Source: Mongoliitalea daihaiensis
GTDB lineage: Bacteria > Bacteroidota > Bacteroidia > Cytophagales > Cyclobacteriaceae
Assembly: GCF_021596945.1 (NCBI RefSeq)
Contig: NZ_CP063779.1
Location: forward strand, 375,501 to 439,500
Direction of reading: 5' to 3'
Length of the DNA stretch: 64,000 nucleotides
The translations under genes were made by a program, and so were the position numbers. Of the stretch, positions 17,987 through 25,186 are shown one piece after another (within the stretch, counting starts at the first letter, position 1; each line of letters starts with the position of its first letter). Under the pieces are notes generated by a model. That model ran no database searches. It had not been told where the DNA came from and was given only the letters and a program-made list of their open reading frames with translations.

Positions 17987-18154
17987 ATGAGCTGGGGATT
18001 GAAATTTCGAATTGTTTTGCTGATTGTAGCTTCTTTGCTAGCAATACTTGCAATTATTAGAACAAGCTGGTTAAGTGCAGTAGCCATGGTCTTGTTGATG
18101 ACTTCCTTATTGATTCAAATTTATCAAGAAAGGAAAAATGAGAAAGAGCTTTAA
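17987..18154 (+). CDS. Small membrane protein, 55 aa
   Basis: ATG at 17987, stop TAA at 18152-18154. The peptide begins MSWGLKFRIVLLIVASLLAI, has two hydrophobic segments (about residues 8-25 and 28-44) and ends with the charged tail QERKNEKEL. This positive-inside pattern and the absence of an overlapping gene make it a plausible real small membrane protein. It is divergent from the A+T-rich hydrolase gene. No family is recognised. Confidence 0.5.
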   Translation: MSWGLKFRIVLLIVASLLAILAIIRTSWLSAVAMVLLMTSLLIQIYQERKNEKEL

Positions 18155-18222
18155 ATTAAGGCTCTAAACTTCTTGCACATCCCTTAAAACCTACTCTTTT
18201 GGATATTGAATGAATTTGCTTT

Positions 18223-18957
18223 TTAATTTTTCTTTTGAACAATCCACACATCCCTTTCTTCCTCTGTCTGCTCCACCGAGATCCCCTGCAATTCCAAATC
18301 TTCAAGTACACGGTCTATTTTTCTTATATCCGAAAATGTAAGGTACAAAGGCTGATTGCTCTGATCAGAGGGTACAGAAAAATAAGTAGCAGGAAATAAG
18401 TCCTCCAACTCTTTCTTCAGCTCATTCAAGCTGTAACCAAGAAGCTCCATTCTATTATTTTTCACTTCCCTGTAGGTCAAAACTCCAGGGCCCATTTCTT
18501 TTTTTGCTTGGGTAGCTTTTTCCCAATCCTGAACGTTTAGCTTTTTTGTTTGCACTAGTCGCTCAGTTTTCTCTACGGAGAAGCCCATCGTATCCAAAAC
18601 AAAGGCTGCAATTTCAGGCTGTACAAGTTTCAATGGCTTGGAAGTATTGATTTCAAGTTTGTATTGTCGCTTGTCTGTATCAGCAAGTTCCACTTTGCTC
18701 ACATCTAACAATACTCCAAAGACTTCTCCTAAGTCACCTGATTTTTGTAGAATCTGAGGACCAATTGCATACCCTTGATGAGTTATCCCAGTAATAAATT
18801 TTTCCCGATAGACACGTACTTGGTAATCCTCATTGATTTCCTCCAATACCAGTTCTTGTCGCGGCCCCTCTGATTTGAGCGATTCAAATTTCCAGAAAAA
18901 GGAAACCATCCCAAAAAACAGGATCGCTACAACTCCGACTAATTTCATTTTTTTCAT
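18223..18957 (-). CDS. Membrane-anchored or exported protein of unknown function
   Basis: The protein has 244 aa. One N-terminal hydrophobic segment (LVGVVAILFFGMVSFFW) acts as signal or anchor, and the rest is soluble and mixed alpha/beta. Two similar halves can be made out, each with a stretch in which an 'L..LGFSVEKTER / LELQGISVEQTEEE' helix-strand unit follows a strand (about 110-140 and 215-240). This faintly recalls DUF3738-type modules, but I am not confident. It is downstream of, and probably co-transcribed with, the XRE regulator and its membrane partner (29-bp gap). Confidence 0.6.
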   Translation of the reverse strand: MKKMKLVGVVAILFFGMVSFFWKFESLKSEGPRQELVLEEINEDYQVRVYREKFITGITHQGYAIGPQILQKSGDLGEVFGVLLDVSKVELADTDKRQYKLEINTSKPLKLVQPEIAAFVLDTMGFSVEKTERLVQTKKLNVQDWEKATQAKKEMGPGVLTYREVKNNRMELLGYSLNELKKELEDLFPATYFSVPSDQSNQPLYLTFSDIRKIDRVLEDLELQGISVEQTEEERDVWIVQKKN

Positions 18958-18986
18958 ATGTTGATTACTTTTTTTAATACCTTCGC

Positions 18987-19187
18987 TTAGTCCCCATCCT
19001 CTAATTCAAAAATAGTCTCCACAGCCTGACCAAAAATTCGGGCAATTTTGAGCGCAAGTACTGTTGAAGGCACATACTTCCCTGCCTCTATGGAGTTGAC
19101 TGTCTGACGGCTGACTTGGATCAATTCCGCTAGTTCCTGTTGGGTCATGTTCTTTTTCGCCCGCTCTACCTTGATGCTATTCTTCAT
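18987..19187 (-). CDS. XRE-family HTH transcriptional regulator (small)
   Basis: 66 aa from the ATG at 19187 (MKNSIKVERAKKNMTQQEL); a longer reading would start inside the upstream gene. It is almost only a lambda-repressor-type HTH: MTQQELAELIQVSRQTVNSI with the recognition helix SRQTVNSIE, then GKYVPSTVLALKIARIFG, and a short acidic tail. This is the YozG-like group commonly paired with a small multi-TM protein. It overlaps the upstream membrane-protein gene by 11 bp. It probably autoregulates the operon through the TTTAC/GTAAA sites at 19572-19620. Confidence 0.9.
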   Translation of the reverse strand: MKNSIKVERAKKNMTQQELAELIQVSRQTVNSIEAGKYVPSTVLALKIARIFGQAVETIFELEDGD

Positions 19188-19557
19188 GATCCAAGCGATA
19201 AATTTTGTAATGGAAGACCAACAGATAAATCCCAATAAACAGTATCCCCGCTAAAACTGCCGGAATTGGCAAATTGACCAAGCCCTCCCCTTTCCAATCA
19301 TCCAGTAATGAAAATCCTAAAATGAATAGCACTTGGCTAAATACAGCAGTTTGAAGCGAACGAAGACGGATACTCTGAATCATCTCATCTTCCACTTGCT
19401 GTCTAGAAGATGCGACTACAAACAAGCCTAACAAAGCCAGAGATAAAAAGAGTAAGAAGTAGTAAAACCCAAAAATCAGATGACCAAGAACGCCCAAGCT
19501 AAATAAGATCCAGCCTAGCCATTTGAAATAATTTGGAAACAAGAAATTCGGAATCAT
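19177..19557 (-). CDS. Small multi-TM membrane protein paired with XRE regulator
   Basis: 126 aa with four hydrophobic segments in two hairpins (about 10-25, 28-48, 68-85 and 97-118), separated by a charged, arginine-containing cytoplasmic loop (SSRQQVEDEMIQSIRLRSLQ). The layout of a four-TM protein followed by an overlapping YozG-like XRE gene is a common two-gene unit in many bacteria, where the membrane protein is thought to act as an inhibitor or sensor for the regulator. The molecular function is unknown. It is the first gene of a three-gene leftward operon. Confidence 0.75.
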   Translation of the reverse strand: MIPNFLFPNYFKWLGWILFSLGVLGHLIFGFYYFLLFLSLALLGLFVVASSRQQVEDEMIQSIRLRSLQTAVFSQVLFILGFSLLDDWKGEGLVNLPIPAVLAGILFIGIYLLVFHYKIYRLDHEE

Positions 19558-19571
19558 ATGTCAATTATTTT

Positions 19572-19620
19572 TTACCAAATGTAAAACGAACTTTACAAAT
19601 TGTCAAAATATTTTTACATT
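19572..19620 (-). promoter_or_regulatory. Candidate operator region for the XRE operon
   Basis: Within 50 bp upstream of the first gene there are alternating half sites TTTAC, GTAAA, TTTAC and TTTAC. TGTAAA and TTTACA at 19580-19585 and 19592-19597 form a perfect 6-bp inverted repeat with a 6-bp spacer. Spacing and position fit binding of a small dimeric XRE repressor such as the one encoded at 18987-19187. This is an inference; no promoter box was fixed. Confidence 0.5.
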
Positions 19621-19722
19621 TAAAAATAAACTGAATCCAAACTAACCGTCGGATTACATTAAAATCAGTTGCCTGATTCAACTATTTTTTTTTATTTTCG
19701 TGATGGTAAAAAAAAGATACTG

Positions 19723-19911
19723 ATGGTTGGAAAATATGTTAATTCGGCATACAATGTTGTCTTCATCCTTTTAGGCATCACATTGATAGTAAAGTTTATG
19801 GGTTGGGCAACCGTACCTTCTTTCGTAAGCTCAATTTTACTTATTCTTGGCTCTATTTTGTTTTTTTGGCATGCATTGATTTTCAAAAAGAAGCAAGACT
19901 CAAAAAATTAA
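19723..19911 (+). CDS. Small membrane protein, 62 aa
   Basis: ATG at 19723 (MVGKYVNSAYNVVFILLGIT). It has two hydrophobic segments, about residues 8-25 and 32-52, and a lysine-rich end (FKKKQDSKN). A longer reading from 19669 would start in the A/T-rich leader and is less likely. It stands alone between the XRE operon and the aminotransferase gene. No family is recognised; it is probably an inner-membrane protein. Confidence 0.6.
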   Translation: MVGKYVNSAYNVVFILLGITLIVKFMGWATVPSFVSSILLILGSILFFWHALIFKKKQDSKN

Positions 19912-19983
19912 GTAGTTCCTTAGCATTTTTTCATTAATTCTACTTGTTTTTTGTTTCTTTGCTAAGGAAATGTAGGCCAGCAC

Positions 19984-21285
19984 ATGAGAAATTTACTTTT
20001 ACGTCCAGGAGCAGAAGAACTCTCCTATGAAATCCGGGGAATTGTCAAAAAGGCGCGTGAAATTGAAGCCTTAGGCTATCCGATCACCTGGGAAAATATC
20101 GGGGATCCCATTCAAAAAAATAATATCATTCCAAGTTGGATGAAAGGCATTGTTTCCGAATTAGTCTTGGATAATAAAACCTACGGATATGCTGACTCCA
20201 AGGGAGTATTGGAGACTAGAAAATTTTTAGCCAATATCAGCAATGAAAAAAATGGGGCTCAAATCACGGCTGATGATATCCTGTTTTTCAATGGACTGGG
20301 AGATGCCATAGCCAAATTATACCAGTTTTTGATTCCGACGGCACGCATCATTGGCCCTTCCCCTGCCTACAGCACACATAGTTCGGCCGAAGCAGCACAT
20401 GCCAATACCGCACCCATTACCTACCGACTGGATCCGGACAATCAATGGTTGCCCGATATGGAAGACCTTTACAATAAGGTGAAGTATAACCCTTCCGTGA
20501 TTGGCATTTTGATAATCAACCCTGACAACCCTACAGGTATGGTCTATCCAGAAGAGGTTTTAAGGGGTTTCGTGAAAATCGCCAATGAATTTAATCTCCT
20601 CTTGATAGCCGATGAAATCTACCAAAACATCACCTACAACGGTGTAAAAGCTATTTCTTTGGCAGAGGTAATCGGGGATCGCCCAGCTATTTCCTTGAAA
20701 GGAATTTCGAAAGAATTTCCTTGGCCGGGTTCCCGCTGTGGCTGGATGGAGTTTTATAATCGCAATTCATCCAAAGAGTTTGCTAAACTCTGTCAGACCT
20801 TAGAAAATGCAAAAATGATTGAGGTTTGTTCGACTATACTCCCTCAACTATCCATTCCCAAGATCATGCAGCATCCGGAATATCCTGCATATCGAGCAGC
20901 TGAAAATGAGAAAATCGGCAACAGAAGCCGTATCATGGCTGAAATCATGGGAAAAATCCCCGGCATCAAATTCAACCCTACCAAAGGGGCATTTTATAAC
21001 ACCATTGTATTTGAAGAAGGAGCATTAAAACCAACCCAAACCCTCAGGATTGAAAATAAAGCCTTAAAAGAAAAATTAGAATCCTGGCTTGAACCTGATA
21101 TGCCATTGGATAAGCGCTTTGTTTACTACTTATTGGCGGCCAAACACATCTGTGTAGTTCCTATTTCCTCTTTTTGTTCAGACCTACGAGGATTCCGCGT
21201 AACACTCCTAGAAGAAGACGAATCCACCTTCCGCCAAACCTTCGAACGCCTAGGTGCTGCCGTAGATGAGTATCTCAATAGCTAA
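19984..21285 (+). CDS. PLP-dependent aminotransferase class I/II
   Basis: The protein has 433 aa, a fold-type I aminotransferase. NPDNPTGMVYPEEVLRGFVK binds PLP, IADEIYQNITY carries the Asp that pairs with the pyridine nitrogen, and SLKGISKEFPWPGSRCGWM contains the Schiff-base Lys of the SK motif (about residue 242). YGYADSKG near residue 69 matches the Y-x-G substrate-side motif. The sequence style is that of the AlaA/AspC-like alanine/aspartate group, but substrate specificity cannot be read from sequence. It is a single gene, followed by tandem array B. Confidence 0.9.
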   Translation: MRNLLLRPGAEELSYEIRGIVKKAREIEALGYPITWENIGDPIQKNNIIPSWMKGIVSELVLDNKTYGYADSKGVLETRKFLANISNEKNGAQITADDILFFNGLGDAIAKLYQFLIPTARIIGPSPAYSTHSSAEAAHANTAPITYRLDPDNQWLPDMEDLYNKVKYNPSVIGILIINPDNPTGMVYPEEVLRGFVKIANEFNLLLIADEIYQNITYNGVKAISLAEVIGDRPAISLKGISKEFPWPGSRCGWMEFYNRNSSKEFAKLCQTLENAKMIEVCSTILPQLSIPKIMQHPEYPAYRAAENEKIGNRSRIMAEIMGKIPGIKFNPTKGAFYNTIVFEEGALKPTQTLRIENKALKEKLESWLEPDMPLDKRFVYYLLAAKHICVVPISSFCSDLRGFRVTLLEEDESTFRQTFERLGAAVDEYLNS

Positions 21286-21401
21286 AAAATAAACCCAATA
21301 CTTCCAATTTCTATAACCCCATTTCGATAGCAGTTAATTAAGTGATTGGTTATTGGGTTGATTAAGTTAACCGTCATATCGACATGAATTCAATATCCAT
21401 C

Positions 21402-21966
21402 AATATCCCTCTCCTTATTTCGCGAAGCCTATTTCAACCTTATTTCCATTTTTTCCCTCTACCTATTACAAAAAATCCATCCTCCCGGCAATATCCTAAT
21501 ATCCAATATCAACCAATATCCCTCTCCTTATTTCGCAAAGCCTATTTCAACCTTATTTCCATTTTTTCCCTCTACCTATTCCAAAAAATCTACCCTCCCA
21601 GCAATATCTTAATATCTATTATCAACCAATATCTCCCTCCTTATTTCGCAAAGCCTATTTCAACCTTATTTCCATTTTTTCCCTCTACCTATTCCAAAAA
21701 ATCTACCCTCCCGGCAATATCCTAATATCCAATATCAACCAATATCCCTCTCCTTATTTCGCAAAGCCTATTTCAACCTTATTTCCATTTATTCCCTCTA
21801 CCTATTCCAAAAAATCTACCCTCCCGGCAATATCCTAATATCCAATATCAACCAATATCCCTCTCCTTATTTCGCAAAGCCTATTTCAACCTTATTTCCA
21901 TTTATTTCCTCTATCTATCCCGAGAAATCTCTCCTTCCAAGAATATCCCATTATCAATTATCAACC
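21402..21966. repeat. Tandem array B: five copies of a 113-bp unit
   Basis: The block AATATCCCTCTCCTTATTTC or its close variant starts at 21402, 21515, 21628, 21741 and 21854. A truncated sixth copy starts at 21967, inside the next gene. The spacing is exactly 113 bp each time. The plus strand is strongly G-poor (almost only T, C, A). Copies differ by a few substitutions only. Part of the unit (TATTTCAACCTTATTTC) resembles the dispersed element near 37325. The array abuts the stop codon of the leftward phospholipase-like gene. Confidence 0.95.
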
Positions 21967-22983
21967 AATATCCTCATCAATTTTCCTCGAATTCAGCGCA
22001 TTCCGCGAGAACATTACTCCTTCATGTTCCCTTACCGGTAAGGGGTCTTTGGTGTCAAATTTTTCCTCTGGAAGTTGCTCCTTTATATCCAATAAATCTT
22101 CTAACACCGGTTGGCCTGCATCAATCCATGCCGTGTACCAAAAATCAGCTACCAACTTAATGGCTGCCCGCATTTGCCGCTCTACTTGCCCATCCAGGAG
22201 TTCATGATACGCGAGTGTAAAAGGCCTAGAATGCACACGAGTATTGATACCTCCCCTTTCTTCGTACGTAAATTTTTTATCTGTATCAAAGCGGGCTGTA
22301 AGCTCTTGCTCAAACCGCAACACCGAATCCAATCCTGCATGAGCCCCTTCTACAGCAGCCCATATAGCTAGTTGAGGTCGTTCGATATACATCGCTTGCC
22401 CTACAAAAAAATCATAGTCATCTACCAATAACTCTGGAATCCTACTTTCCCAAAACGCATGAATCCCATGTTGGTTGGTCAACTGTCCATTGTAATTCTG
22501 GGTGGTGTGTAGCGGCACATGCATATCGGCAATATAGTGCCCTAGATCAGCTGACAGCCGAAGAATGGCTTTTTTATCTTTCTTCAAAAATGCATTAGTC
22601 AATTGCAACTTTACATGATATACATTCCAAGGCCCAATCCCGTGGGCTCGCAAATAGCTTTCTTCATATACTTCGAGGGCCTGATGCCAATACCTCGGAA
22701 GCTTGTAAAGAGCACTGTCTCCATATGCCTCCACATCTATATAATGCTTCTCAGCCTCCCCAAGTACTGCATACCTTCTCCTATCAGGGTTGATCGCATT
22801 ATCGGTAATAAAGTCGATATGATATTTAAAAAACCCAAACATCTCAGGAGGTAAGGAAAATACGGCCTGTCTATTTATTTTACGATGTGCAAAAAACCCC
22901 CAAGCAAGACAGTCCTCCATACACCCTAATAGCAGGACTATCATCACTACTTGTATCAACTTTCTTTTCCAACGTGATTTCAT
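21961..22983 (-). CDS. Zinc-dependent phospholipase C / S1-P1 nuclease-like secreted protein
   Basis: The protein has 340 aa. The signal peptide (IQVVMIVLLLGCMEDCLA) would be cleaved just before WGFFAHRKINRQAV. A mature N-terminal Trp followed by an early His is the zinc-ligand pattern of this superfamily. Further candidate ligands are in HYIDVEAYGD, LSADLGHYIADMHVPLHTTQ and HGIHAFWESR. It should be a periplasmic or secreted phosphoesterase with a trinuclear zinc site; whether lipid or nucleic acid is cut is open. The last residues (EDIG) are encoded by the end of tandem array B, so the native 3' end has been rewritten. Confidence 0.85.
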   Translation of the reverse strand: MKSRWKRKLIQVVMIVLLLGCMEDCLAWGFFAHRKINRQAVFSLPPEMFGFFKYHIDFITDNAINPDRRRYAVLGEAEKHYIDVEAYGDSALYKLPRYWHQALEVYEESYLRAHGIGPWNVYHVKLQLTNAFLKKDKKAILRLSADLGHYIADMHVPLHTTQNYNGQLTNQHGIHAFWESRIPELLVDDYDFFVGQAMYIERPQLAIWAAVEGAHAGLDSVLRFEQELTARFDTDKKFTYEERGGINTRVHSRPFTLAYHELLDGQVERQMRAAIKLVADFWYTAWIDAGQPVLEDLLDIKEQLPEEKFDTKDPLPVREHEGVMFSRNALNSRKIDEDIG

Positions 22984-23133
22984 AGACAGGCAGTACCAAC
23001 GTTAAACCATGAAATAAAACATGGTTAAAGCTACGTGAATACTAAAAAGATTCCATAAAAAGACCCCATCTTAAACGTTTATTTAAACGACTAATTTACA
23101 GTCTCTTCCTATTTTTTCCTCTACAAATCCAAG

Positions 23134-23168
23134 TTCACACGGTCAAAATGACCGAAATACAGTGTGAA
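23134..23168. promoter_or_regulatory. Nested inverted repeat upstream of rpsT
   Basis: TTCACAC (23134-23140) and GTGTGAA (23162-23168) enclose a second inverted repeat GGTCA-AAA-TGACC (23141-23153). It lies in a 390-bp gap between the phospholipase-like gene and rpsT, just upstream of the first rpsT promoter. It could be an operator or the remains of a terminator; no T-run follows. The rest of the gap from 22984 holds nothing obvious. Confidence 0.4.
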
Positions 23169-23194
23169 TTTTAAATTTTATGAATAGAAGGTTG

Positions 23195-23223
23195 TTTGAA
23201 TCCCTTGAAAAATACTACCTTTG
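23195..23223 (+). promoter_or_regulatory. Upstream rpsT promoter (P1)
   Basis: TTTG at 23195-23198 and TACCTTTG at 23216-23223 are 17 bp apart and match the Bacteroidota consensus. This is the first of two tandem promoters before rpsT. Confidence 0.55.
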
Positions 23224-23292
23224 CGTCATTCGGCGGGAATACTAGAATCACATATGATTTTCATACTCAACAAGGTTTTGTTTGAAAATCCC

Positions 23293-23323
23293 TTTGCAGT
23301 TAAAAATATTTGTATTAGTTTTG
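23293..23323 (+). promoter_or_regulatory. Proximal rpsT promoter (P2)
   Basis: TTTG at 23293-23296 and TAGTTTTG at 23316-23323 are separated by 19 bp, a near-perfect Bacteroidota housekeeping promoter. It lies 50 bp upstream of the rpsT start codon. Confidence 0.75.
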
Positions 23324-23373
23324 CACTCCCTTTAGAATTGGGGTGTATCAAAAGAATTTAAGTAAATAAAGAT

Positions 23374-23628
23374 ATGGCAAATCATAAATCCGCGCTAAAG
23401 AGAATTCGTGCAAACGAAGCCAAGCGATTGAGAAACAGATATCAGCACAAAACGACTCGTACGTTCATCAAGAGGCTGAAAAGTGTTACTGACAAAGCTG
23501 AGGCTGAGGAATTATTGAAGACAGTAACTTCCATGATCGATAAACTTGCTAAGAAGAACATTATTCATAAGAACAATGCTTCCAATAAGAAGTCTAAATT
23601 GACAAAATTGGTCAACGCATTGGGTTAA
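23374..23628 (+). CDS. rpsT: 30S ribosomal protein S20
   Basis: The protein has 84 aa, is strongly basic and helical. MANHKSALKRIRANEAKRLR is the standard S20 N-terminus, and NIIHKNNASNKKSKLTKLVN is the typical C-terminal motif. It binds 16S rRNA in the body of the small subunit. It is transcribed alone from tandem promoters and ends at a clear terminator, as expected for an abundant ribosomal protein. Confidence 0.98.
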   Translation: MANHKSALKRIRANEAKRLRNRYQHKTTRTFIKRLKSVTDKAEAEELLKTVTSMIDKLAKKNIIHKNNASNKKSKLTKLVNALG

Positions 23629-23651
23629 TACTAAACTTAAACGTTTAAATT

Positions 23652-23678
23652 GCCCTGGCAGTAATGTCAGGGCTTTTT
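23652..23678 (+). terminator. Terminator of rpsT
   Basis: GCCCTGgCA (23652-23660) and TGtCAGGGC (23665-23673) form a 9-bp stem with one mismatch and a 4-nt loop, followed by TTTTTT. Confidence 0.9.
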
Positions 23679-23746
23679 TATTTTTTATCCGCTCCCTATT
23701 TTTATCCAACAGTTTTTTTCAGTCTTGAACAACATGTGTTGGATCT

Positions 23747-24445
23747 ATGGAAACATTTAACTCAATTAAAATCTCACTGTTAGCAGAGGATGATCGTCCT
23801 AGGGAAAAGTTGTTACTCCGCGGAAAAGCGCATTTATCCGATGCTGAACTTTTGGCCATCCTCATCGGGTCCGGCACCAAATCCTTGAGCGCTGTCGACC
23901 TAGCCAAGTATATGCTAAAGCACTGCAACTACGATCTCTCAGAATTAGCAAAAAAATCGATCGCAGATCTCAAAAAATTTAAAGGCATAGGTGAAGCTAA
24001 AGCCATCACAATCGTCGCTGCATTGGAGTTGGGCAGGAGAAGGAAGTTGATCACTGAGCAATCGAAACGCTTTAAAATATCCTCTTCTGCAGATGTCTGG
24101 CAGTTGATGAAAACAGATTTACTGGATGAACCAATCGAGCATTTTTACGTGCTCTATTTGAATCGAAGCAATTACGTCATAAAAAAACAGCTCATCAGCT
24201 CGGGAGGTACGACTGGAACAGTGGCAGACCCCAAAATCATCTTCAAATATGCCTTGGAGTGCACAGCTAATGGTATGATTTTAATACACAACCATCCATC
24301 AGGCAATGTTAAACCTTCCGAACAAGATCGTCGTTTGACACAGAAACTGGTTGATGTAGGCAAAAATCTAGAAGTATCTGTACTCGATCACCTGATATTC
24401 ACAGATGTTGCCTATTTTAGCTTCGCCGATGAAGGATTAATGTAA
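23747..24445 (+). CDS. radC: RadC-family JAB-domain protein
   Basis: The protein has 232 aa. The N-terminal helical part has DDRPREKLLLRGKAHLSDAE and a helix-hairpin-helix segment (LKKFKGIGEAKAITIVAALE). The C-terminal MPN/JAB domain carries the zinc-metalloprotease motif with EHFYVLYLNRSN and ILIHNHPSGNVKPSEQD (His-x-His about 184-186), plus the downstream Asp in DHLIF. Despite the name, the family is not firmly tied to DNA repair, and its substrate is unknown. The next gene starts 3 bp after its stop, so the two are co-transcribed. Confidence 0.93.
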   Translation: METFNSIKISLLAEDDRPREKLLLRGKAHLSDAELLAILIGSGTKSLSAVDLAKYMLKHCNYDLSELAKKSIADLKKFKGIGEAKAITIVAALELGRRRKLITEQSKRFKISSSADVWQLMKTDLLDEPIEHFYVLYLNRSNYVIKKQLISSGGTTGTVADPKIIFKYALECTANGMILIHNHPSGNVKPSEQDRRLTQKLVDVGKNLEVSVLDHLIFTDVAYFSFADEGLM

Positions 24446-24448
24446 CAC

Positions 24449-25069
24449 ATGACGACTCGAACAATAATTGCACTTGGGGTTTTTACTGTCGTAGCCTTGG
24501 CTTTTGCCTATATGCTGACAGGGACAGAAAATGAAGAAGTTTATTTGGAAAAAATCGAACGGGAACGGGATAGGCAGTATAAATATCTGCGATTCAATGT
24601 AGACTCTCCACTTACAGAAGATCAAAAAAAGACATTGGGAGAACTTGATTTCTTTCCTATTGACCCCACTTATCGAGTTAGAGCTAAAATGGTCCCTGTA
24701 GAGGATCGTAAAATGCTGGAAATCCCCATGACCGATGGAAGTGTAGAAAAATACCTGAAACACTCCTATGCTGAATTTCAATTAAATGGTCAAGCTGTGC
24801 GCCTCTTGCTCTTACAGGCGGCTAGGGAGGCTGATAAGCGAAATTTCTTTCTTGCCTTTGCTGATGCTACCAGCGGAGAAAGCACTTATGGAGGAGGTCG
24901 ATACTTAAATCTACGGCAGGATGGTAAAAATAGCATCACTATAGATTTCAATTTAGCTTATAATCCTTATTGTGCTTACAATCCTGAATATGCCTGTCCT
25001 TTACCTCCCCAAGAAAACCTTTTAGAGATTGGGATTGAAGCAGGCGAAAAGGATTATATCAAAGATTAA
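24449..25069 (+). CDS. DUF1684 family membrane-anchored protein
   Basis: The protein has 206 aa. A single N-terminal hydrophobic segment (IIALGVFTVVALAFAYML) anchors a DUF1684 domain with the family signature FADATSGESTYGGGRYLNL followed by FNLAYNPYCAYNPEYACPLP. The conserved Cys and Asn-Pro-Tyr residues of that signature are present. The function is unknown. It starts 3 bp after radC and should be translated from the same message. Confidence 0.87.
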   Translation: MTTRTIIALGVFTVVALAFAYMLTGTENEEVYLEKIERERDRQYKYLRFNVDSPLTEDQKKTLGELDFFPIDPTYRVRAKMVPVEDRKMLEIPMTDGSVEKYLKHSYAEFQLNGQAVRLLLLQAAREADKRNFFLAFADATSGESTYGGGRYLNLRQDGKNSITIDFNLAYNPYCAYNPEYACPLPPQENLLEIGIEAGEKDYIKD

Positions 25070-25153
25070 ATTCTGGCATGTAGACCACTACACTACTCCT
25101 GCTTTCAATTCAATCTTTTTCGAACTTAGGCTTCCTGCCTACAGCTTTTATCT

Positions 25154-25161
25154 TAAATTTG
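25154..25161 (+). promoter_or_regulatory. Probable pheT operon promoter -7 box
   Basis: TAAATTTG matches TAnnTTTG, 26 bp before the pheT start codon. A convincing -33 TTG at the right spacing was not found, so this is tentative. Confidence 0.4.
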
Positions 25162-25186
25162 TAGATTATTTTGAAAAGCAGAACAC

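Noticed and set aside
21384-21725. 113-codon ORF through array B
   Set aside because: It is translated repeat sequence. The 113-bp unit is not a multiple of three, so the frame changes in each copy, and there is no independent coding signal.
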